Source: Haplosporangium gracile (taxonomy: Eukaryota; Mortierellomycota; Mortierellomycetes; Mortierellales; Mortierellaceae). From it: a DNA stretch of 29,489 bases. The position numbers and the translations under genes were made by a program. This document shows, piece by piece, positions 21,031-29,489 of this stretch. Below the pieces are notes generated by a model that ran no database searches, was not told the origin of the DNA, and worked only from the letters and a program-made list of their open reading frames with translations. The stretch is from positions 1-29,489 of the forward strand of contig JAAAUF010000521.1 of NCBI GenBank assembly GCA_015499985.1, given 5' to 3'. The first letter of the stretch is position 1. Each line of letters begins with the position of its first letter.

Positions 21031-24000
21031 TCAACGACGACGAGATCTAATGCGGGGTCGACTCTGGCTTCGACCAGCATTGTCTTTGCCGCCATATCGA
21101 TCGTTGTCTCCTCCTCGCCCTCCTCCATAGCCTTGACTGTTGCTGTTGCGACCTCTGTCACTATATCTAGAACTGCCAGAGTCGCCATAACCGTCACCGC
21201 CACCACCTCCTCCGCCGTATGACCCGCTGCCCCACGAGATGCCACCATCGTCGTCGTCGTTGCTACCTTTGCCAGCATAGCTACTCCCATATCCACTTCC
21301 ACGTCCTCCTTGGGTCGCTGCCGGCGATGCTGCTCCCCTATAGTGATTGTTATTTCTGCCTCCATGGCCCTGGCTTCCGTCATTGTTTTGAGGAGGTCTG
21401 TTTTCACGGCCACCGAGAAAATGATCCTGGCCTTTACCTCCATATCCACCATAGCTTGACTGGGACTGTTGCCGCTGTTGTGATGGTTGAGACTGGTGTG
21501 GACGGTGATCCGATGAATTGCCTGACCTTCCGTTATCGTCAAAGCGACCGCGACCTTCATCCCGCCTGTCGCCGCCATACGATTTACCACCACCACTACC
21601 ATACGACTCATTGCTGTTGCCGCCGCCGAACGACTTGTTGCCGCCACCATCACGATACGATCCACCGCCATTTCCACCACCGTAGGTCTTGTTGCCGCTG
21701 CCACCATACCCGCCACCTCCATTTCCACCGCCATACGAACCGCTGCCCCAGGAAATAGTACCCGCATCGTCCTCGTCACCACAGCCGCCCCCTCTTGTCG
21801 TGGCTGATGACGACGAATTCCAAGACTTATAGGCTTCGGTCACGGTTCTAGGAGGCTCTGCAAGTGCCATGGGTTCTGGAGAGTATGCCGTGAAATCCAT
21901 GGGTTGAGAGGAGTCAGATCTGTCTACAGAACTTGCGCGTCCCTTGAGCTCTGGAGAGTATGCTCGAGTGCTCGTAGCTTGAGGCGACTCAGAAATTGTC
22001 GCGGGGTTTGCTGCAGGCTTTGCAGACTCTGTAGGCTTTGTAGGCTCCTCAGGCTGGGTGTGTTCAGGAGAATAGGCCGTGAGGTCTGTGGGTTGAGAGG
22101 AGTCAGATATCGCCGTGGGCTGGGAAGAACCAGACATTGCGGAAATTGCCGCGGTGGACTTGGAAGCCTCCTCAGGTTTCATGGGTTCGGGAGAGTAAGC
22201 TGTGAAGTCCATAGGTTGAGACACCGCACGTCCTGCTCTCAAGAATCTCACATATTCCGCAGGCTTCTCGATCTCTGGAGAGTAAGCTGTGAAATCTGCA
22301 GGCTGCGAAGAGGTAGATCTCGCCGAGGATGGTACCATGGAGTTCATAGGCTCTGAGGACTTCGTGGGCTCCGGTGAGTATGCCGTAATGTCCATGGGTT
22401 GATCCAATTCTCGTCTGCCAGAAGGTTGCACTGTCGACGCCGCAGCTTCTGCAGGTTCTGGAGAGTAAGCCGCAAAGTCCCTAGGCTGAGGGAAGCTAAG
22501 TTCTGCTACAGGTTTCATCCCGCCCGCAAAACCCATGGGCTCCGGAGAGTATGCTGTGAAGTCCATCGGCTGATCCTGGCTAGAGGTTGCTGCAAACGGC
22601 TTGTACGATGGTCCTGAACTGTCTTGGGTACCTCTTTGTTGGTGAGATGAATCAGAGCCTGTTCTGAAGGTGGTCGGAAAGCTGGAGCTTGAGCTGTTGC
22701 CGGCTTCATACCTAGCTTTGGATTTGGATCTGCTTCCGGCGGGGATGCTATTGGTGCTGGTGCCAATCTGGCCACCGGTGTTGGACCTGTTGTCACCATA
22801 CCCATACCTGGGCTTGGACTTGGATCTATCATTCCAGCTGTTGTTGGTGTTGGAGTCGGCGTTGCTGTCTCGGCCTCGATAACTCGACTTTCCTCTGTTG
22901 TTCCAGGAGGCGTCGTTGCTGTTATCATCGTTGCTGTCTCGGCCACGATAGCTGGGCCTTCCTCGATTGCTCCACGCGGCATCGCCGCTGTCGTCAGCGT
23001 TGCCGTCTCCGTTTCGATATCTGGATCGTCCCCGATTGCCCCAAGCACCGTCGTTGTTGTTTTCAGCGTTATCGTCTCGGCCACGATAACTCGATCTTCC
23101 TCTGTTGTCAGCAGCGTTGCTGTCACCGCTCCGATAACTGGACCTTCCCCGGCTGCTCCATGCGCTATTGCCGCTGTCGTCAGCTTTGTTGTCTCGGCTA
23201 CGATAACTGGATCTGCCCCTGTTGTCAGCATCATTCCTGTTATTGCTTCGATACCTGGACCGTCCTCTGTTGCCCCATGCGGCGTTTCCATCGTTATCGG
23301 CGTCATCGCCTCCGTTTCGGTAACTGGAGCGTCCTCTGTTGTTCCAGGCTGCATTGCTGCCGCCGTCGGCACCGTTGTCTCCGTTTCGATGACTGGACCT
23401 TTTCCTATCGTTCCAAGTGAAGTTGCTGCCGTTGTCGGCGTCTCCATCTTCGTATCTGGCCCTGGATTTGGTTCTGCTTCCGACAGGTATGTTGTTGGTA
23501 CTGGTATCAATGTGACCACCGGTGTTGGCGTTGCTGTTACTATACCCATATCTAGGAATGGATTCGGATGTATCATTCCAGCCATTGTTGGTGATGGTGT
23601 CGGCGTTCCTGTCTCCATAGCCCTGCCTGGGTCTAGACTTGGATCGCTCGTTCCAGTTGTTGTTGGAGTTGGTGCCGCCATTGCTGTCGCCATAGCCATG
23701 CCTAGACCTGGATCTACCCCTGTTGTTCCAGCTGTTGTTGGTGTTGGTTCTGGCGGCAGATTGGAAGCTGTGAAAGTTACCGTCTTGGAAGCTGAAACTG
23801 TCCAAGCTAGTATCTTGAAAGCCGTTGTCTGTGCTGCTGTCGCCGTTCTGGTACCCAGGCCTAGACCTGGATCTATCGTACGCGGTTGAGTGAGTATTGG
23901 TATTGGATGACGGAGAATATCCACCATTACTTGGCATTGGTTTTGCGTGTGTCGAAAATGACGTGGTATTAGAGCTGACGCTGTTTCGATGGCGACTCTG

Positions 24001-27000
24001 GGATCTATTCCGATGAGCAGAGCCATCGAAACTAGGGGTCAATCCAGAGCCGTAGCCAGGGCCAGAGGGGTTTCTTGATTTTTTTGCTGTCCTGCGGTGA
24101 CTGAGTTTCGAGGCCATATCCTTGAAATTGTCCGAAATGGCGGTCGGGTCGACGCAGTCACGCTTGGATGGGCCCTTGAGCTGATAGAACTGCGGTAGGA
24201 CCTTGATGTTCCATTCGTCGATCTTGGCATGGTGTCCCAACTTGAAGATGAGCGAAAAATAACCGGGATACTTTCGGCTGAGCGTGAATCCATAGACTGC
24301 AACATCTGGTCTAGTTCTTGTCTGGGCCTCCAGCCATGTTCCTAAAAATATTTGAATAGATATTGGTGAGTTATTAGACTAGGCTGAGGTGTGCCACTAA
24401 CATATGCGTTCGCGACCAAGAAAGGAAAAGGCTGTACTTACTCAGTTCATACTCGTTTTCGCGATATTTTGGACTGCTCATGAGAGCATGAATACGGCCC
24501 AAAATGGCTTCGATATGAGAGACCAACAGCTCGTCTAAGTCGTTGTACGTCGATTCGTCGATCTGGAGCACCTTTCCCAGACTGACATTGTCCTCCTTGT
24601 TACTTTCAAGAACGTCTAGATGTCAAAATATTAGTATAAACAGTTGCTAGAACACTTATTTGCAGATGAATATTCGGCACCAGGACAGCTCACAGTTCCA
24701 ACACACTTCAAAGAGTTTCATACCGTAGTGTTTGTAGATATCATGGGCAATCTTGACAGTAATAACGAGATGGTGAGCCCCCCTATGAGACGGGCGGATG
24801 ACCAGCTCGCCACGGTTCCTGGTTGAAAGGTACTTGATTGCCGCTTCGGCGGTGATGTTCTTGAACAGCGGATGGTGGATCTTTCGACGGATAAATCCAC
24901 CTTGCTTATCGTTGGGGTCCGCTGGGTCCTTGAAACGATCCTCCTCGAACTGGTCAAAAGTCCTGTCGATGGGCAACGCTCGCAGGTGAGCATCGCCTTG
25001 TCTCAACTCACTCTCCTTGCAAGTCAGGTCTGCAAAGAACCGGTCCTTCTCCAGTCGAAGAATCTTGACCTGCAGAGTTTGGCCTTCCGAGACATGGTCC
25101 TTGACAGATCCAGTCCTGGAGTCGGAGATGTTTTGAATTGACAAGATCCCATCAATCCCGCAGTCGAGTCGGCACATAGCATTCTTCTCCCGCACCTTGG
25201 TTACCAGTGCAGGAACAATAAGGCCCTCCTTCAGGGTCTGTTCCGTCTCGCCCGTCAACATGGTAAAGATCTGGTCAGAGGTTGCTGGTACAAAACATGT
25301 CCGATGGTCGCGGAATGGATGCTGGAGCTCGGCTTTGATATGCTCCAGTGTCATCCGCTTGGGCTTTTGCTGCATCTTTTGGAGTTGGCGTGCATAGTCC
25401 TCCAACAAGAGCTCATTCAGCCTTTCGGCATCATTGTCGCGCATCAACTCCTCCACATGCTGTGACTCTTCGTCATATTGACGCAGGCCCTCCTCGTCAA
25501 TCTCCAATGCATCCGCAGCCATCTTCCTCGCCAGGTTGTAGTCTTCAAAGTGTATCCTGGTCTGGTCCAAAATGTCGCCTCCACGCTCTGTGCGGACCCG
25601 GAGAAAACTGCAGCAGTTCATAAAGATATTCCAGGTCAGCATTTTGCGGTTGACCAAGTCGCTCCGTTTGTCGACTCCTCTGGTGACGGGGTCCCGCTCA
25701 ATGGTCCTGATTAGATGCTGAGCCTTCCGAGTACCAAGGCCACAAATGTATGGCAACATCAAAGCCTTGTAAGGCGACGAAACGACTTCGTTGATATCAA
25801 CCCCGACGTCGTTGACCGCGTTGACCAGGGCCCGATCCAAAAGTTCCCGAAGCCGACCTGCGCCTACAAACTCCTGGAGTGGGTGAAGACGAATGCCGAC
25901 CAGGTCGGCTCCTGTACCTACGTACTCGTTGATGGGGTTTTGGATGGTACGTGCCAGACTAATGCAGTAGCGGGTGATCTCGTATGCCTTTGGATGATCC
26001 TCGATGCCTCTTTTGGACGACTGATAAAGCTTGGCAACTTCGTCGTTAATCATAATCACAGAGACTTGGTCGCCATTCGAATCCCGATGCTCCCTAACAA
26101 CGCTCTCCGTTTGCTCCAACAGCCGACGTGTCGCTACCGAGAATCCGCCTACTACAACCACGTCCGGCTGCTGACGCTCCAAAAGATCGAGTAGCTCCTC
26201 CTGCGGGGTCCTATCGCGGAGATTGTCGAGTTTCTTGTGCTCGATGAACCGGCCCTTGTCATCTACATATACTGCTTGGATGGCGTCCTTGACCAATCCA
26301 GGTCCATGTGAGATTGCAACTACTCGAGGAAGCACCTCTTCGCCCTCCGTCGTCCCAGGTATCATGAAAGGGGCGATGGTGATCCTCTATAGTAAGATTT
26401 GAATATGATGGATTACGTTAATATCTTGTAATTTAGTCGCCGTAAAGTCTCAAACAAGAAGGGCAACGCCTTCAATGTTAGCGTTTCATTATTACCTCCT
26501 CCAAAGCGAGTTGGCATTTCAGCCCAACCCACTCCTCGGCCTGAACTCGCATCTTCTCGATCATCCCACGTTCAACGATGACAAATATATGCGTCTTCAG
26601 CGCGGAGAAAAGGATCTTTCTTCGGAGAGCATTCCATTGCTGCGACTTGTCTCCGTGGCCATTACTGAGATAGTAGCCCAAGATGCCCTGAATGTATTTG
26701 TCCTCGTCTGAGATCTTGATCTCAACCTTGAGTAGCCCCTCCGACTGAGCTTGAAGGATTTGGAGAAACTGGCCGTTGTGGAACTCCCGGACATTCTTCT
26801 GCGTCATTCGCTTGAAGGGGTAGTACGGGTGGAGCTCGTCAATCGTCGAGATACCCTTCTCGGTCGGGGTCACAGTAACACAGCCCGCAGTCTCATATTT
26901 GGTCCGTATTACCCTCCTGACCAATGGATCGACCGCCACCTCCTGCATCATCATCCCTACGGCTGTCAAGATCACTTTCTGAGGCGATGCAATGCCAGGC

Positions 27001-29024
27001 TTGACATATGCTTCAGCCGCTTCTTCTGGAAACGCTTCGTCGTCCTTTGGAAAAAACTTCTTGTTGCCTTCGCTCAGGTTTATGCCGAATTCCCGTGTCG
27101 TAATTCCAAGAGTTGTGATAAAGGCTGAAAGGTGCTCCCGTTCCTGAGGATCAAACGCTCCTGCAGATCCTGGACGTCGGAGCAGGCTCGTATTGGTTTC
27201 GTCGACCTTCTTGGAGTATCTGAGATTAATGTAATCTGAGATGTCCGTCAACTCTTCCAGTCTTTCGGCTCTCAACAGGGAATAGTTCAAGTACTCGTCC
27301 TTGATGTGCATCCGATCGACGAGCGCGCCGATAGCCTCCTTGCGCTCCAGGAAAGATCTAAACTTGAAATCCTCGTCGTAGATGAGCCAGAGATCGTCCC
27401 GCGACAACAACCTTATCAACTTGTGCCCATGTACACTCGTAAAATAGTCCTGGCGATGCAAATCGATGAAGGGCACCTCGAGCAACTCCTGCGACATGAA
27501 CTTGAGGACAGCTTGGACATGGATGGAGTCAAAAGATGGTCGGCCGATTCGTCTGGGGTTGTCGTTCAACGCTGTTGTGACCCAGTAAGTCTCCAGCTCA
27601 ATCTCGAGGTCCGTGAGCTTTCGATCTGTCTTAATTCCGGATCGCATCTGCATCCGTTCGGGGATGTCCTTGAGACGAAGGATATCGTCCGAATGCGTCA
27701 ACATTTTCTCCGCCAACACCCCCGGCTCAAACACGTCCTTCAGGCGAGCCTTTGGAGGCGAATCATTAAAGGGCATCTCTCCGTTCTCCTTGCTGAGCGC
27801 ATAAGCATAGTCTTCTCCGTCACCAAAGATTCCGTGCCATTCGTTCATCCTATATCGATAAGCAAGCACATTCACCAGTCAGCCGCCTCGCCAAATCGTT
27901 CAAACGCCTAAGCCAATTAATATAATTTCGTTCGCAATATCTGAACTTACTCCTCATTGTAGTTGCGTGTTGAAGCTCTCAGAGGCACGGTGTTCCTAGC
28001 AGCTGCTTGTTGTTGACGTTTTTTCCTTTCATGCTCGATTATATCGCAATCATCATTGTCTTCGCTTTCTTCGTCATCAATGAAATCCATATCGTCCTCA
28101 GATTCGCGTCGTCGACCACGGCCGTTATCCCCGCCATCATCCACTGGATCATCGAATAAACGGGCAAGTGGGTCGAAATTTGACCGTGATGGCTCCTGTT
28201 CGAGTCTGTTTTCGTCGCTATTGTCGTCACCGCTGCCAAAGTCTTGACGGCGCTTCTTCAGTCGTTTGAATCTCTAATCGCGCCAAAGCATCAAACGATG
28301 TGAGCACTTTTACTGGGGATATTTTGTTGAAAGAAAGTATAGTATCACCATCAGCGAAAAAGTTTTGACAATCCAGCGTCGAAAAAACACATGAGTATGG
28401 CTGTAATACCTCGGGACGCTGGATCTTCATTCCTGTATTTTCCTCCACCAGTGCCAGATCATCCTCATCCAGGTCTTCGTCTATTTGTTGCAGATATTGC
28501 GGAAATATAAAATGAGAATTTGCCTAGTAGATGATCTTCCATAGCGTCTTTGAGACCTGCACCACATATATTTTTTGCCATATTTCTTTCTCACGGTCAA
28601 TGCAACTCTTACCAAGCACCTCCTTTCTTTTCCTGCTCTTCCTGGAAGTCTGAGGCCCGTCTTCATTGTCGTTGTCCTCTTCCTTGTCGACGATCGATTC
28701 TTGGGCAACCTTATCGATATCAAAAAATAAAAAGAAGCAGAGGAGGAGCAACTTTCGTTAACCGACAAATCAAATGTTTAATTGTTGTCCATCGTGATTA
28801 TCTCTGAAAAATCAATGCAGCTTTGACAACGTTCCAAGAATAACAAACTCTACCTTCGGAAAATTCATTCCTTTGAAGGCGCCGTTGCTATCATGGCGAC
28901 TAGCGGTATATTGATGGTTGTGGTTATGTTTTTGGAGCTGCTCGACTTCATCCTCATCGTCGTCTTCGTCTGCGAGTAACCTCCTGTGTGGGCGTCGCTG
29001 ATATTTTTCTGTCTGTTCTGACAT
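21031..29024 (-). CDS. SPT6: Transcription elongation factor and histone chaperone Spt6, 8 exons, with a very long repeat tail
   Basis: Spt6 binds nucleosomes and elongating RNA polymerase II and restores chromatin after transcription. Exons (minus) are 29024-28854, 28709-28613, 28480-28410, 28273-27951, 27849-26496, 26386-24724, 24615-24442 and 24341-21031. All introns are GT-AG (100-144 bp) and all phases match, giving 2387 aa. In order: an acidic N-terminus with basic clusters (DEDLDEDDLALVEENTG), an HTH/Tex-like region (about 220-670), a YqgF-like fold (about 690-800), a helix-hairpin-helix (GLGTRKAQHLI, about 880-900), S1 (about 1060-1130) and the tandem SH2 (about 1170-1370, with GELVIRPSHRG). 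The conserved core ends near residue 1370. Yeast and human Spt6 are about 1450 and 1730 aa, so this protein carries about 1000 extra residues: a Ser/Arg/Asn segment, a WNxRGRS array, a T-A-Y-S-P-E array and a Gly-rich end, all in exon 8. Splice sites are predicted by eye, and exons 1-3 are the least certain. Confidence 0.95.
21045..21765 (-). repeat. Gly-rich RGG/YGG segment of the SPT6 tail
   Basis: Encodes about residues 2140-2385 of Spt6, rich in Gly, Ser, Asn, Tyr, Asp and Arg. Repeated GGGYGG-, GGNKSYGG- and SWGSGSYGGG-type units occur; the SWGSGSYGGG unit appears near both ends. Segments of this type in other proteins bind RNA and promote condensates. That role is an inference here. Confidence 0.85.
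21865..22576 (-). repeat. Eight-copy T-A-Y-S-P-E repeat array in the SPT6 tail
   Basis: Eight copies of a motif close to QPMDFTAYSPEP, spaced about 24-40 residues apart (Spt6 residues about 1880-2105). A-Y-S-P-E is invariant, while flanking positions vary (F/I/L before T, P/I/H/L after E). The DNA copies are similar but not identical, so the repeat is old or under protein-level selection. Tyr-Ser-Pro recalls the polymerase II CTD heptad and offers Ser-Pro kinase sites. Confidence 0.9.
22699..22860 (-). repeat. Direct repeat copy A within SPT6
   Basis: A block of about 160 bp encoding a GGxIxTSTNxIPxGSRxKSxARYE-type segment and part of a W-N unit. It is duplicated at about 23441-23605 in the same orientation, roughly 740 bp away. 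This points to segmental duplication during growth of the array. Confidence 0.75.
22810..23745 (-). repeat. Trp-Asn/RGRS repeat array in the SPT6 tail
   Basis: About 13 degenerate units of roughly 20-25 residues around a core like AWNNRGRSSYRGRD (Spt6 residues about 1487-1790), separated by Asn/Asp/Ser/Gly-rich linkers. Some units lack the Trp (ADNRGRSSYR). The pattern gives regularly spaced Trp, Tyr and Arg in an acidic/polar background. Several other frames are open across the array because the repeat unit lacks stops. Confidence 0.88.
23441..23605 (-). repeat. Direct repeat copy B within SPT6
   Basis: Second copy of the 160-bp block found at 22699-22860, same orientation and diverged by scattered substitutions. 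Between the copies lie most of the RGRSSYR-type units. Confidence 0.75.
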
Positions 29025-29148
29025 AGATAGGGAGGAGAAGGGAGAGGCCTAAGCCTATTGGCTGTTTTTGCCTGTGAGAGGGAGAGAGATGAAGAAGAGA
29101 GCAGGAACGGACCTCAGACAAAAGGCAAAGGCTGATGCAGACTTGGGA

Positions 29149-29200
<52 letters not shown>

Positions 29201-29489
29201 CAGGGGAGTGTGCACGTTATGGTTGTGTTTGATGGGTGCCTTCTGTCTCGTCGTTGATGCGATGTCGCGGGTGCAGGAACGAGTTTTGCTGTTTTGCTGT
29301 GTGAGAGGATGCGAGGGTGTGGGTGTGAAATGAACGCGAGTCGTGAAAGAAGTAAAAAAAAAAAAAAAAAGAGACAGGGAAAAAGGCACGAAAAAAACAT
29401 TTTTTTTTTTAACCAAGGTAGTGGTGGGTCGTCCGTGACGACACATCAATTTTATCCAATTGAAAAGTGGAACTGTCTAAGTGAAGCTC
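29025..29489 (-). promoter_or_regulatory. SPT6 upstream region
   Basis: The 465 bp upstream of the SPT6 ATG, to the window edge. They contain a long CT run on the coding strand (29152-29198), an A17 tract on the + strand (29354-29370) and, near 29445-29461, ATTGGATAAAA on the coding strand, an inverted CCAAT followed by an A/T-rich element. The start site cannot be fixed. Confidence 0.5.
29152..29198. repeat. (GA)23 microsatellite in the SPT6 promoter/leader
   Basis: 47 bp of uninterrupted GA (CT on the SPT6 coding strand), starting 128 bp upstream of the SPT6 ATG. It may be part of the 5'UTR or a GA-factor-like nucleosome-free element. Its length is likely to vary between strains. Confidence 0.95.

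Noticed and set aside
20952..21782. A 276-codon minus-strand frame at the SPT6 3' end
   Set aside because: It is a shifted reading of the Gly-rich repeat region, with Met/Val/Thr-rich low-complexity output.
21904..23889. Several + strand open frames (about 70-166 codons) antisense to SPT6
   Set aside because: They mirror the SPT6 repeats on the opposite strand (Cys/Arg/Leu-rich or Val/Gly-rich) and have no independent coding signal.
22515..24026. A 503-codon open frame on the minus strand overlapping SPT6 exon 8 in another frame
   Set aside because: It lies within the W-N/RGRS repeat array, whose unit lacks stops in more than one frame. The product is Thr/Ala/Pro-rich periodic sequence with no domain, and the SPT6 frame continues from the conserved SH2 region.

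Overview
The window looks like nuclear DNA of a filamentous early-diverging fungus. The pointers are GT-AG introns of about 90-145 bp in most genes, nearly all with GTA-starting donors, pyrimidine-rich leaders, Gln/Asn/His/Ser-rich protein tails, and a fungal-type SPT6. Mortierellomycotina is my best guess from overall style. That is inference, because no rRNA or other marker is present. I see no tRNA, rRNA, transposase or CRISPR.

Layout. (1) Positions 1 to about 8590 are a long gene desert: short ORFs only, without recognisable domains, plus simple repeats. (2) A TATA box at 8592-8602 starts a G-poor, C/T-rich leader of about 1.4 kb. It leads into a four-exon C2H2 zinc-finger transcription factor (10042-14015, 769 aa, three fingers). 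Its third intron is 905 bp and carries a CCAAT palindrome, a (CAA)12 tract and a telomere-repeat hairpin. (3) Positions 15157-16479 (+) hold a secreted Lys/Glu- and His-rich protein of unknown function whose frame is broken twice in compensating directions, or which has a non-standard intron. (4) Positions 16822-20873 (+) hold a four-exon type II membrane glycosyltransferase of family GT49 (LARGE/B4GAT1-like), 1251 aa. (5) Positions 29024-21031 (-) hold the histone chaperone and elongation factor SPT6. It has eight exons and 2387 aa, with the complete conserved core and an unusual C-terminal tail of about 1000 aa. The tail is built of three successive low-complexity arrays.

The genes do not form an operon or obvious cluster. 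The GT49 enzyme and the secreted protein both belong to the secretory/cell-surface compartment. The zinc-finger protein and SPT6 act in the nucleus. GT49 and SPT6 converge with only 157 bp between stop codons, so their 3' ends may interact.

The most unusual element is the SPT6 tail. It contains about 13 Trp-Asn/Arg-Gly-Arg-Ser repeats next to a duplicated 160-bp block, then eight copies of a T-A-Y-S-P-E motif that loosely recalls the RNA polymerase II CTD, then a Gly-rich RGG/YGG segment. Exon coordinates come from reading frames, splice phases and family conservation. No transcript data were available.
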